Assembly (NCBI GenBank): GCA_023838465.1
Contig: JAIVEQ010000011.1
Coordinates: forward strand, 20,876-84,875
Source of the DNA: Candidatus Thiodiazotropha sp.
GTDB taxonomy: Bacteria > Pseudomonadota > Gammaproteobacteria > Chromatiales > Chromatiaceae
Direction: 5' to 3'
DNA: 64,000 nt
Shown: piece after piece, positions 9,181 to 17,363 of the stretch
Layout: each line of letters starts with the position of its first letter
Numbering within the stretch: position 1 is the stretch's first letter
Translations under genes and position numbers: made by a program
The notes under the pieces: generated by a model
Seen by the model: only the letters and a program-made list of their open reading frames with translations
The model's database searches: none
What the model was told of the DNA's origin: nothing

Positions 9181-9483
9181 TTAAATGCTGTCATGGATCT
9201 CTTCGTAACCAGGTGGCCTTTTGCCTGAAAGTAGATAGGCAAAAGCGATCACCTCTGCCACTGCTCGATAGAGAGACTCAGGAATCTCTTCTCCCAATGG
9301 AATTTGCGAAAGTAGGGCAGCCAAATCGGCATCTTCATGAAGCGGTACCGCATGTTCTTCAGCCAGGGCGAGCATCTTATCGGCTAGCTCACCTCGTCCT
9401 TTTGCAGTCAGACGTGGTGCATTCTCACCATCATACTTAAGTGCAATGGCGAGATCGTGAGGATTTGCATCAATATCTGTCAT
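9181..9483 (-). CDS. fhlB: FlhB C-terminal-like protein (FhlB/FlhX)
   Basis: This 100-residue protein corresponds only to the cytoplasmic end of FlhB, the export-gate switch. NPHDLAIALKYD aligns with the conserved NPTH-type segment of FlhB where self-cleavage occurs; here the Thr is replaced by His-Asp order (NPHD). The later PLHEDADLAALLSQIPLGEEIP and YRAVAEVIAFAY blocks also match the FlhB tail. There are no membrane segments. It overlaps the end of fliK by 4 bases (ATGA), so it is translated with the hook-length protein. Similar stand-alone copies are known beside fliK in other gammaproteobacteria and can partly replace the FlhB tail. Confidence 0.9.
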   Translation of the reverse strand: MTDIDANPHDLAIALKYDGENAPRLTAKGRGELADKMLALAEEHAVPLHEDADLAALLSQIPLGEEIPESLYRAVAEVIAFAYLLSGKRPPGYEEIHDSI

Positions 9484-10634
9484 GCTTTCTCATTCAGCAA
9501 CGAGTGTTCATTAGGTAGTTCATTCTTGATTTTAGCCGACCCCTGAAATGCATCCAACTTTTTAACCTCCAATCCGGCGGATTCCAAGCCAGTGCGCAAT
9601 TTTCCGAGATGCCGCTTGATCAGGCTTGTCGTGTCGGGCATTTCCGACCAGATGACAGTCGAGATGACTTCACCGAGTAGGTGTAATCGTATTTTCATCG
9701 GGCCGAGAGGCTGTAAATTCATATGTAGTGTCAGGCTCCATGCAGTTTCATCCCCTTCTCCGCTCTTTGACCCATCACGGCCTATCCGGAAATGGAAAAG
9801 ATCGAAAGAGTTGCCCTGACGTATAGGGAGTTCAAACTGCCACACTTGCCTGGCCGGGTCTTCCGTGGGAAGCGAACTGAGCTGGTTGGTCTGGATACGG
9901 GCAACGGCACCATCCAGGTGCTTGAATAGATCAAATAGCAGCTTGGTAGTAGAACTTGTCTCCTGAGATGCGGTGGCTGTCGGCGTCGGTATCGGCGACG
10001 GATTTACCTGTGGTGGTTGTACAAGGATAGTCTGCTCGAGCGGCTTTCCCTGACTGATCAGCGGTTTGATCAGCCCAATAAGACGCAAAAGATTGAGTTT
10101 AAAATCGGTTGTACCGATATTTTGGTTTAGAAGACGAGCTTCTGACTGGGTGCCACTCAACTGCAACGCATTGGAAATTTGGGCCTTAAATGCAGGATCA
10201 TCTATTGAAACGATGCGCATCAACAGACTATTTACTGCTTGTTTCACCGGTGGTGGTAAAGGGCTAGTGCTATTACTACCCGCTAGTATCTGGGTCATTG
10301 CCTTGAGTAACTGTGGAAGGGGCTGCTGACGGGGGAGGACATTTTTTAATGCAGCTGCTTTGAGTTCAGTCTGACTTGGAAGTGTTAAAACACGCAATTC
10401 CGGTAGATTTCCCACTTTTTCGACCTGCAGGGTTAATGGCTGGCCAGCAGATATTTTCATGGTTGTCTGTGCGATCAGGCGGGTAACACCAATCTGCAGG
10501 CGAATGCTGTCGTTAATATTGTCGCTCAGTGCTGTGCCTTGGAGAATCTGGCCGGGTTGAAGATTCTGTAAGAGTGATTTACCCGATGTTTGTATAGGTA
10601 ATGGCAGGACTATTTTTGTTCCAGGTATCTGCAT
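9480..10634 (-). CDS. fliK: Flagellar hook-length control protein FliK
   Basis: FliK measures hook length and triggers the switch of FlhB from hook to filament export. The 384-residue protein has a poorly conserved N-terminal part, a central Pro/Thr/Ser/Gln-rich linker (about 205-235), and a C-terminal Flg_hook domain at about 280-350. That domain is visible in the LTLHMNLQPLGPMKIRLHL block, followed by LGEVISTVIWSEMP and LRTGLESAGLEVKKLD. No signal peptide is present, as expected for a type III-exported ruler. Coupling to the FlhB-like gene by a 4-base overlap ties it to the same export switch. It is unlinked in strand from the fliE-J operon. Confidence 0.9.
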   Translation of the reverse strand: MQIPGTKIVLPLPIQTSGKSLLQNLQPGQILQGTALSDNINDSIRLQIGVTRLIAQTTMKISAGQPLTLQVEKVGNLPELRVLTLPSQTELKAAALKNVLPRQQPLPQLLKAMTQILAGSNSTSPLPPPVKQAVNSLLMRIVSIDDPAFKAQISNALQLSGTQSEARLLNQNIGTTDFKLNLLRLIGLIKPLISQGKPLEQTILVQPPQVNPSPIPTPTATASQETSSTTKLLFDLFKHLDGAVARIQTNQLSSLPTEDPARQVWQFELPIRQGNSFDLFHFRIGRDGSKSGEGDETAWSLTLHMNLQPLGPMKIRLHLLGEVISTVIWSEMPDTTSLIKRHLGKLRTGLESAGLEVKKLDAFQGSAKIKNELPNEHSLLNEKA

Positions 10635-10733
10635 GCACTCTTCCAGGCGTTCAGTGGCTATTCACATACGCTAGTATATGCAAGCTTGGCAGCTCTTGTT
10701 CACTTCTTCTTCTGTCAGCCGATAGGATAGACA

Positions 10734-11537
10734 GTGAATAAACGGATCAATAAGGTTATGCCGGAAAAAGATGAAAAAAGGCCTCAGACATGGTTTGTCA
10801 GGCACGATGGGCTGATTACTGGACCGCTCAGTGGTGCCCGGATACGCCATCTGTTACTTGGTGGGGAGTTGGAACTGGGAGATGAGGTCAGTTGTGATAA
10901 GCAGCAGTGGCAAAGGATCCGGGAGATTCCAAGTGTGGTTCCATTGCAGTTAAGGGCAGAAGCTGGTGACAGCAGAGCCCTTGCCCAGGTTGCTGCAAGG
11001 GAAAAGGCACAAATTAGGGATAGTGAGCAGGAACGCCGTTTTCCTATGATTCCACTGGTGATATCCGTGTTGATTATCAGTGTAGTTATGTTCTATTCAC
11101 TCTGGTTTGGCATGCCAAATGGGGAAGATGAACCTCAGTGTGATGCGCCTCCCGCTGCCGGAGTGAATTGGCGTAATTGCCTGATCCTGAAGCTTGACGT
11201 GGGAGCTGCCAGCCTGGCTGGTGCCGATCTGAACAGTGCCGTGCTACGCAATGCCAAATTGAGCGCGACTAATCTAAGCAATGCAGATCTACGTTATGCC
11301 AACCTGAGCCAGTCGGATCTCCGCTATGCCAATTTAAGTGGTGCGTTAATGGTGGGTGCTAATTTACAATTGGCCGATCTGCGTGATGCAGACTTGAGTC
11401 AGACGGATCTTCGTTTCGCCGATCTATCCAATAGCCGGCTTGATGGCATAATTCTACGCGGTGCACATTTGGATAATGCAATATGGATTGATGGCAGGAT
11501 CTGTGGGATCAACTCCATAGGAAATTGCCAGGAATGA
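10734..11537 (+). CDS. Membrane protein with GYF_2 domain and pentapeptide repeats
   Basis: The 267-residue protein has three parts. Residues about 18-70 look like a GYF_2 (DUF4339) domain: WFVRHDGLITGPLS, then a helix, then LELGDEVSCDKQQW. A single membrane span lies at about 104-121. After a short Cys-containing loop, about 90 residues form tandem pentapeptide repeats of the A(D/N)LxX type (LAGADL, LSNADLRYANLSQSDL). The second part would fold into a right-handed beta-helix outside the membrane. GYF_2 domains usually bind peptides or membranes; no function is known for this pairing. The GTG start at 10734 is 6 bases after AGGA; an ATG at 10758 is an alternative. Confidence 0.75.
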   Translation: MNKRINKVMPEKDEKRPQTWFVRHDGLITGPLSGARIRHLLLGGELELGDEVSCDKQQWQRIREIPSVVPLQLRAEAGDSRALAQVAAREKAQIRDSEQERRFPMIPLVISVLIISVVMFYSLWFGMPNGEDEPQCDAPPAAGVNWRNCLILKLDVGAASLAGADLNSAVLRNAKLSATNLSNADLRYANLSQSDLRYANLSGALMVGANLQLADLRDADLSQTDLRFADLSNSRLDGIILRGAHLDNAIWIDGRICGINSIGNCQE

Positions 11538-11563
11538 CGTGTACTGATGTTTCTCGACGGAGA

Positions 11564-12139
11564 CTAGCTAAATGACTCCGTTTCATAGCGATAGATTTCC
11601 AGGCTATCTGACCAATACTCTCCAGGTAAACCTGCCTTTTGCTTGAGATGGTATAGGAAACTCCGGGTATCCGGGAGTGATTCCCAAACCGAAGGAAGAA
11701 AGGTGCCCCGATGTTGGCCATCCACCAGAATCAGCCCATCAATAGCAGGTCTGATTTTACCGATCAAATCCTCTTCGGAGTCAAATTGTAAGGGTTCGGC
11801 TGGTGTCAATACTGAGATATGAATCTCCAGGTCGTTGAACTCACTGGTGGACAGGGGAGGGAATCTGGGGTCGCGAAAGGCGGCTGAAAAGGCATTCTCC
11901 GCAACATCTTCCACGATCGGCATTTGTGCCTCCAGATGGCCGATACACCCCCGCAGATCTCCTCTGATCTGAAGAGTGACAAAGCAGGCCCTTACTGCCT
12001 GCAGTTCAGTTGGGTAGTGAGATCCGGCAACAGCTAGAGGTGTGCCATGTTTCAGACCGTGTCTGATGGAATTAGCTGCAATCTCCAGTAAGGTCTCTCG
12101 ATCTGTTTGTGATAGTTGCGAGGGAGTTTGCTGGTCCAT
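11564..12139 (-). CDS. amrA: AMMECR1-domain protein, AmmeMemoRadiSam system protein A
   Basis: This 191-residue protein is of the AMMECR1 family, whose molecular function is not firmly established. The family block around RGCIGHLE is present (LRGDLRGCIGHLEAQ split about residues 62-75), followed by FRDPRFPPLS and the ISVLTPAEPL segment. I start at the ATG at 12139 (MDQQTPSQ), with GGAG 9 bases upstream, rather than at an upstream TTG. In many genomes this gene is adjacent to amrB (MEMO1) and amrS (radical SAM); here those two lie about 12 kb away. It converges on the pentapeptide gene with 26 bases between. Confidence 0.9.
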   Translation of the reverse strand: MDQQTPSQLSQTDRETLLEIAANSIRHGLKHGTPLAVAGSHYPTELQAVRACFVTLQIRGDLRGCIGHLEAQMPIVEDVAENAFSAAFRDPRFPPLSTSEFNDLEIHISVLTPAEPLQFDSEEDLIGKIRPAIDGLILVDGQHRGTFLPSVWESLPDTRSFLYHLKQKAGLPGEYWSDSLEIYRYETESFS

Positions 12140-12388
12140 GATTCCCATCTCCAATGAGTTTCTTAAGGCAAAAATAGCTTTCAGCTTGGTGCCTGTATAG
12201 TCAATTTCAGGTGCTATTGAGTAGCTATAACCATGTATCCAAATCAGTCAAATAGCAATCTGAATCTGAGATGCGATATAGAGCGAGAAGAGTCAATCAC
12301 AGAACTTGTCATAAAGTTGCACTATTTCTGGATTAGTCAACCGCGGTTCGCCATAATCCGCCCCTCGATCAAATCTATGGAATACACA

Positions 12389-13303
12389 ATGTGGTTTAAA
12401 AATCTGCGGGTCTATCTGCTGCAACAACCCTTTAATCTTACTGATGAGGCCCTGGCAGGGGTACTGGAAAGCAAACGCTTTCAGCCCTGTGGTAGCCATG
12501 ATTTGATGGGCATGGGGTGGGATGCACCGCTTGGTCGGCAGGCAGAGAGTCTGGTACATGAGGTGGGTGGATGTCAGATGATCTGTGTTCGCCAGGAGGA
12601 GAAATTACTTCCTGCTGCGGTGATCAATGAGATTGTAGAAGAGAAGGCGGTGACCATTGAGCAGGAAGAGGGTAGAAAAGTTGCTCGAAGGGAGCGGAGT
12701 GAACTGCGAGAGGAGGTGTTCCATCAATTGCTGCCAAAGGCGTTCAGTCGCTATACCAGGCAGTATGCCATGATCGACAAGCAGCAGGGTTGGATATTGG
12801 TTGACGCTGCCAGCGCCAATAAGGCTGAAGCACTGGTTACCCTATTGCGCGAGACTCTGGGAAGTCTGCCGGTAAAACCGCTGGAGGTGGAATTGGCGCC
12901 TACCTATGTGATGACTGAGTGGTTGAAACAGCCTGAACAATATCGGGATTTTACACTGTTGGACAGCTGTGAACTGAAAGACCGGTCAGATGAAGCCAGT
13001 GTATTACGCTGTAAAGGTCAGGATCTTTCGGCAGATGAGATGATGGCGCATATCGATGCGGGCAAAGAGGTGGTCAAACTTGCTGTAGAGTGGGATGAAC
13101 GGCTCTCCTGCATTATTGATGCGGATATGTCCATTAAACGGTTGAGATTTCTTGATCTGATTCAGGAACAGGCGGCTGACTACCAAATGGAGAGTGATGC
13201 CGACGCCTTTGATGGTCATTTCACCCTGATGAGTCTGGAATTTCGTCGTTTTTTACCCCGCTTGTTTGAACTCTTTGGGGGCACCGCCCAAAAAGAGGGT
13301 TAG
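12389..13303 (+). CDS. rdgC: Recombination-associated protein RdgC
   Basis: RdgC is a ring-shaped DNA-binding protein that restrains RecA and is needed when replication restart fails. The open frame runs from 12233, but the protein begins at MWFKNLRVYLL (ATG 12389), giving 304 residues against 303 in Escherichia coli. Recognisable blocks are FQPCGSHDLMGMGWDAPLG, a central acidic/basic helix, and the C-terminal DAFDGHFTLMSLEFRRFLP. The stop codon directly abuts a 180-bp palindromic element (13303-13482) that may have displaced its original terminator. Confidence 0.95.
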   Translation: MWFKNLRVYLLQQPFNLTDEALAGVLESKRFQPCGSHDLMGMGWDAPLGRQAESLVHEVGGCQMICVRQEEKLLPAAVINEIVEEKAVTIEQEEGRKVARRERSELREEVFHQLLPKAFSRYTRQYAMIDKQQGWILVDAASANKAEALVTLLRETLGSLPVKPLEVELAPTYVMTEWLKQPEQYRDFTLLDSCELKDRSDEASVLRCKGQDLSADEMMAHIDAGKEVVKLAVEWDERLSCIIDADMSIKRLRFLDLIQEQAADYQMESDADAFDGHFTLMSLEFRRFLPRLFELFGGTAQKEG

Positions 13304-13482
13304 CTAGGGCCTGTTAACACTCATCCAATCGGTCCTGTTGCACCTGAAGGGCTGGGGCTATTTTCCCGCCCAGCGGCGTTATCATTCGCTCATGTAGAGT
13401 AACTACACATTGCTCATTCTGCCTTGCTGGACGAAAAAATAGTCCCAGCAGGCCGATTGGATGAGTGTTAACAGGCCCTAGC
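13303..13482. mobile_element. 180-bp palindromic MITE-like element
   Basis: The ends are perfect 30-base inverted repeats (13303-13332 and 13453-13482, beginning GCTAGGGCCTGTTAACACTC). The inner parts also pair imperfectly: GCTGGGGCTATTTTCCCGCC near 13352 opposes GGACGAAAAAATAGTCCCAGC near 13430, and the centre folds at ATGTAGAGTAACTACACAT. The whole unit could form one long hairpin. It contains no reading frame of note. It starts at the last base of the rdgC stop. No clear target duplication is visible. It resembles a miniature transposable or REP-type element; no transposase is nearby. Confidence 0.75.
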
Positions 13483-13552
13483 AAGGTTGTTTCTGGACTG
13501 AAACAATCCGAGGTCGCAGAACCATCAATAACCTAGTCTTAATCATGGTTTA

Positions 13553-13566
13553 TTGACTCAGGTCAA
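13553..13566 (+). promoter_or_regulatory. FNR/ANR-type operator
   Basis: TTGACTCAGGTCAA is a perfect dyad of the form TTGAC-N4-GTCAA, close to the FNR/ANR/DNR consensus TTGAT-N4-ATCAA. Its centre (13559.5) is about 41.5 bases before 13601, the position predicted for class II activation. A weak -10 candidate, TAGTCT, lies at 13589-13594. It faces a candidate small RNA ending in a strong terminator. Confidence 0.45.
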
Positions 13567-13600
13567 TGTCTGGCCGATGAAGAGTCTTTAGTCTCTCCCT

Positions 13601-13691
13601 ACGCTCACGGTTGGTCGTTTCCGTGTAAGCGCTAGTCTGGCGGGGGATGGTGACCCAACTGCCTCCAGGGGCCTTCCCCGCCAGTTTTTTT
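13601..13691 (+). ncRNA. Candidate small RNA with two stem-loops
   Basis: The predicted transcript of about 91 nt has a first stem-loop at 13602-13631 (CGCT/AGCG and CACGG/CCGTG arms, loop of 10) and ends with a terminator stem at 13637-13684 followed by seven T. There is no plausible reading frame. The FNR-type dyad and -10 candidate upstream give it its own promoter. I could not match it to a known RNA family. An alternative is that the terminator belongs to rdgC and was separated from it by the 180-bp element. Confidence 0.4.
13637..13691 (+). terminator. Rho-independent terminator
   Basis: CTGGCGGGG (13637-13645) pairs with CCCCGCCAG (13676-13684) and is followed by TTTTTTT (13685-13691). 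The loop is long (about 30 bases) and contains further short pairing. The T-run is on the + strand only, so it ends + strand transcripts, not the sugar-gene operon on the other strand. Confidence 0.65.
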
Positions 13692-13710
13692 CCTCTTCCG
13701 TACCTACTTT

Positions 13711-14718
13711 TCAGTAATCGTAGTAATCCAGGAACCAACGGGCGAAATTAGCTACGCCATCTTCCAATTTGGTGCCAGGTTTGTAGCCGGTATCGGCGAT
13801 CAACCCAGAGACATCCGCATAGGTAGCAACCACATCACCATCCTGCAGGGGGAGCATATTGAGTTCAGCTTTCCTGCCCAGGCTCTCTTCCAATAGCTCG
13901 ATATAGCGCATCAACTCCACTGGCTGGTTGTTACCGATGTTATAGAGTCGATAAGGGGCCGTACTGGATGCCGAGTCAGGGTGATCACTGTCCCAGTCAG
14001 GATTGGGTTGAGGGATACGGTCCAAAACCCGGATAACCCCTTCCACGATGTCATCGATATAGGTGAAGTCTCGACGATGCTTACCGTAGTTGAAGACGTC
14101 GATGGGCTCACCACGCATGATCTTGTGGGCAAATTTGAGCATCGCCATATCAGGTCTGCTCCAGGGGCCGTAAACGGTAAAAAAGCGTAAGCCGGTGGTG
14201 GGTACGCGGTACAGATGGCTGTAAGTATGAGCCATCAGTTCATTCGCTTTTTTGGTGGCGGCATAGAGGCTTACAGGGTGATTGACGTTGTCATGTACAG
14301 AGAAGGGCATGGCAGTATTGGCGCCATACACTGAACTGCTCGAAGCATAGACCAGGTGTTTAACATCATGGTGACGACAGCCCTCCAGAATATGACCAAA
14401 TCCCAGTAGGTTGGAGTCGATATAGGCCAATGGGTTTTCGATTGAATAGCGAACACCCGCTTGTGCAGCAAGATTGACCACACCCTGAGGTTTGTAACGG
14501 GAGAAAACATCCGCAATCCCTTCACGATTTTCAAGCTCAAGACGCAGATCCGTAAAATTTGGGTGATCCTGGGTGCGAGCGAGACGGGCCTTTTTCAGTT
14601 CAACATCATAATAGTCATTGAGGCAGTCGATACTGATGACCTCATCACCACGTTCCAGTAGACGTAGGGCCAATGCCGACCCAATAAAGCCGGCACCACC
14701 GGTTATAAGTACTCGCAT
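13711..14718 (-). CDS. NAD-dependent epimerase, UDP-glucuronate 4-epimerase type
   Basis: A 335-residue short-chain dehydrogenase of the extended type that probably converts UDP-glucuronate to UDP-galacturonate for surface polysaccharide. The NAD site GGAGFIG is at residues 7-13, the catalytic Ser region is YASSSSVYGAN, and the Tyr/Lys pair is in YAATKKANE. LNDYYDVELKKARL and TGLRFFTVYGPWSRPDMA are typical of the UDP-glucuronate epimerase branch (Cap1J/LspL-like). Substrate remains inferred. It is the last of three nucleotide-sugar genes on this strand, 81 bases after the TviC-like gene. Confidence 0.85.
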   Translation of the reverse strand: MRVLITGGAGFIGSALALRLLERGDEVISIDCLNDYYDVELKKARLARTQDHPNFTDLRLELENREGIADVFSRYKPQGVVNLAAQAGVRYSIENPLAYIDSNLLGFGHILEGCRHHDVKHLVYASSSSVYGANTAMPFSVHDNVNHPVSLYAATKKANELMAHTYSHLYRVPTTGLRFFTVYGPWSRPDMAMLKFAHKIMRGEPIDVFNYGKHRRDFTYIDDIVEGVIRVLDRIPQPNPDWDSDHPDSASSTAPYRLYNIGNNQPVELMRYIELLEESLGRKAELNMLPLQDGDVVATYADVSGLIADTGYKPGTKLEDGVANFARWFLDYYDY

Positions 14719-14799
14719 GGTAAGTGTTCCTGATAGGTTTGATTTAGGCGCTTACGTTCCAGTAAGGCCATTTATATGTGGCACTACACCCGATAGACA

Positions 14800-15831
14800 C
14801 TATCGGGTCAGATCATCAACATACCAACTCATGGCCTCGCCAAGTCCCTGGTCGATATTATGGGTTGGCTGATAACCAAGTAGTTGGTTGGCTTTTCCGA
14901 TGTTTGCCAACGAATGGCGAACATCACCCGCTCGAAAATCCCTGTAAGTGGGAGAGATATCGCTCAGGTAAGAGAAATTGCCGGCCAGAATATCCCTGAT
15001 TTTTGTAAAAAGCTGATTGAGGGTGGTGCGATCGCCAACCGCAATATTATACACCTGGTTTGTCGCATCCGGATTGTCAGTGGTTGCAGCCAACAGATTG
15101 GCCTGAACTGCGTTGTCGATATAGCAAAAGTCCCGGCTGGTCTCGCCGTCGCCATTGATAAAGACCTCATCTTTGTCGATCATCGCAGCAACCCATTTGG
15201 GTATCACCGCTGCATAGGCGCCGTTGGGGTCCTGGCGACGACCAAAGATATTGAAGTATCTCAGACCTATGGTGTTGAAGTCGTAGCAACGGGCAAACAC
15301 CTGGGCATAGTGCTCATTGACCAGTTTCGTAACCGCATAGGGTGAGAGAGGATTGCCTATGCTCTCTTCGACCTTGGGTAGTCCCGGATGGTCGCCATAG
15401 GTAGAACTCGATGCGGCATAGACGAACCGCCTAACGTTGGCATCACGAGCGGCAACCAGCATATTCAGGTAGCCGGATATGTTGTTTTCATTTGTCGTGA
15501 TGGGGTCTGTCAGAGAGCGGGGGACTGACCCAAGCGCTGCCTGGTGCAAGACATAGTCAACGCCCTTGCAAGCCTGGTGACAGGTTTCCAGGCTCCTTAT
15601 ATCGCCTTCTATGAAGGTGAAGTTGGCCCACTGTTCGGGGGAGACTACAGCTTTAACCTTTTCAAAGTTGTATGCATGGCCGGTTGAGAAGTTATCCAGG
15701 CCGATAACGCGCTGACCAAGGGTAAGTAGGGTCACCAGCAGGTTGGAGCCTATAAACCCGGCGACACCCGTTATCAACCAGTTGGACTGATTGGATACGA
15801 GTGTTTGTTTTAGTCTGTCATAGGGGGTCAT
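14800..15831 (-). CDS. tviC: UDP-N-acetylglucosamine(-uronate) 4-epimerase, TviC/WbpP type
   Basis: This 343-residue epimerase interconverts the gluco and galacto forms of UDP-N-acetylhexosamine or its uronate. It has the Rossmann motif GVAGFIGSN, the catalytic [14 protein letters not shown] stretch and YAVTKLVNE. The N-terminal extension and the GSVPRSL segment after LHQAAL are characteristic of WbpP/TviC, as is [20 protein letters not shown]. Its start overlaps the end of the TviB-like gene by 4 bases, so the dehydrogenase and epimerase are made together, as in the Vi antigen and Pseudomonas O6 pathways. The product would be UDP-GalNAc-uronic acid. Confidence 0.9.
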   Translation of the reverse strand: MTPYDRLKQTLVSNQSNWLITGVAGFIGSNLLVTLLTLGQRVIGLDNFSTGHAYNFEKVKAVVSPEQWANFTFIEGDIRSLETCHQACKGVDYVLHQAALGSVPRSLTDPITTNENNISGYLNMLVAARDANVRRFVYAASSSTYGDHPGLPKVEESIGNPLSPYAVTKLVNEHYAQVFARCYDFNTIGLRYFNIFGRRQDPNGAYAAVIPKWVAAMIDKDEVFINGDGETSRDFCYIDNAVQANLLAATTDNPDATNQVYNIAVGDRTTLNQLFTKIRDILAGNFSYLSDISPTYRDFRAGDVRHSLANIGKANQLLGYQPTHNIDQGLGEAMSWYVDDLTR

Positions 15832-17105
15832 AGTCTAGCGTCTACATCTTCAACAGGGAGAATATTCTTAACGTCGAAAAGCACCCCATTCTCCTTACAC
15901 AAGGCCCGAATCTTGTCAGAACCCATCGCTTGGAACTCCCGGTGGGCGACGGCGAGAATGACGGCATCATACTCTCCCTCTTTCAGCTCGGGGATTGGAC
16001 GAAGACCATATTCATGCTCTGCCTCGTCTGGGGAGACCCAGGGATCATAGACATCCACCTGAGCACCGTAATCCTCGAATTCAGTGACAATATCGACAAC
16101 CCGCGTGTTCCTTAGATCCGGACAGTTCTCTTTAAAAGTCAGACCGAGCACAAGGGCCTTGCTGTTATTGGTGGCTGTACCTCTCTTCATCATCATCTTG
16201 ATCACACTATGCACCACATAGGCTCCCATGCCGTCATTAAGACGACGACCGGCGAGAATAATCTCCGGCTGATAGCCAATCGATTGGGCCTTGTGTGTGA
16301 GGTAGTAGGGGTCTACACCGATGCAGTGACCGCCTACCAGGCCAGGTCTGAACGGCAGGAAATTCCATTTACTGCCGGCGGCCTCCAGCACTTCAAGAGT
16401 ATCAATACCAAGACGGTTGAAGATCAGCGCGAGTTCGTTGATCAGAGCGATATTGACATCACGTTGGGTATTCTCAATAACTTTAGCGGCTTCTGCAACC
16501 TTGATACTGCTGGCTTTGTGGGTGCCGGCAGTGATAATGGAACGGTAGAGTTCATCCACAAAATCTGCCACTTCAGGTGTGGATCCGGAGGTGACCTTTT
16601 TGATAGTCGGCAGTCGGTGCTCTTTATCGCCTGGATTGATGCGTTCTGGGCTATAGCCGACGTAAAAGTCCTGGTTGAACTTCAGACCCGAGTCAGCTTC
16701 CATGATCGGTACACAAACCTCTTCAGTTGCACCGGGATAGACAGTGGATTCGAAGATCACAATATCACCCGGCTTAAGCACTTTGCCAAGGGCGTGGCTG
16801 GCACCGATCAATGGGGTGAGATCGGGCTGCTTATGTTCATTGATTGGGGTAGGGACAGTGACAACAAAGATATTGCAAGGTTTTAGGTCATCCAGGTTAC
16901 TGGTGTAGCTCAGATAGGGTATCTGTTTCAGTTCTGCGGGGTCGACCTCAAGTGAGCTATCCCTGCCCGCCTTCAACTCCTTGACTCTAGCTTCATTGAT
17001 ATCGAGCCCGATGGTTGGATATTTCTTTCCGAATTCAACCGCAAGCGGTAATCCAACATAACCAAGGCCCAGTACACCGATGTGCACTTCCCCAAGATTA
17101 AACAT
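15828..17105 (-). CDS. tviB: UDP-N-acetylhexosamine 6-dehydrogenase, TviB/WbpO type
   Basis: A 425-residue NAD-dependent nucleotide-sugar dehydrogenase that oxidises C6 of UDP-GlcNAc or UDP-GalNAc to the uronate. The NAD motif [10 protein letters not shown] is at residues 13-22, [10 protein letters not shown] and the catalytic Cys in [12 protein letters not shown] are present, and the C-terminal UDP-binding domain ([26 protein letters not shown]) is complete. The GFGxG-free pattern and [13 protein letters not shown] favour TviB/WbpO over UDP-glucose dehydrogenase. It is the first gene of a three-gene operon; no glycosyltransferase or polymerase lies nearby, so the polysaccharide locus itself is elsewhere. 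Confidence 0.93.
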   Translation of the reverse strand: MFNLGEVHIGVLGLGYVGLPLAVEFGKKYPTIGLDINEARVKELKAGRDSSLEVDPAELKQIPYLSYTSNLDDLKPCNIFVVTVPTPINEHKQPDLTPLIGASHALGKVLKPGDIVIFESTVYPGATEEVCVPIMEADSGLKFNQDFYVGYSPERINPGDKEHRLPTIKKVTSGSTPEVADFVDELYRSIITAGTHKASSIKVAEAAKVIENTQRDVNIALINELALIFNRLGIDTLEVLEAAGSKWNFLPFRPGLVGGHCIGVDPYYLTHKAQSIGYQPEIILAGRRLNDGMGAYVVHSVIKMMMKRGTATNNSKALVLGLTFKENCPDLRNTRVVDIVTEFEDYGAQVDVYDPWVSPDEAEHEYGLRPIPELKEGEYDAVILAVAHREFQAMGSDKIRALCKENGVLFDVKNILPVEDVDARL

Positions 17106-17363
17106 GCATTTTCCTTGTTAAATTAAATCTGAAGCCGTCGTTTCAGGCTAAAGTGGAAATCCAGGCCAAAGATATGTTTATCGCCAGCCTACTAAACAGC
17201 CAGATGATAACTTGGCATGGGCATGAAATCGAGGGATTTCTAGGACAAGGCTATGATGAGGATCTCAGACAAAGGGTTTACAATCATTGTGCACTCAGCG
17301 AATACGCTGAGCTATTTTAGCCCTATTCAGTGATAGGGCATCCATCTCAACACAACGGCCTCA

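Noticed and set aside
10631..10645. Sigma-54-like GG-N10-GC motif on the - strand before fliK
   Set aside because: It overlaps the fliK start codon, so a transcript from it would begin inside the gene.
12233..12388. N-terminal extension of RdgC
   Set aside because: The 52 extra residues have no homology to RdgC; starting at 12389 gives the normal length.
13601..13691. 6S RNA or SRP RNA
   Set aside because: The predicted RNA is too short for 6S and lacks the long closing stem with a central bubble; the SRP GGAAG/AGCAG core is absent.
16209..16886. 225-residue open frame on the + strand
   Set aside because: It is antisense to the TviB-like gene and shows no motif.
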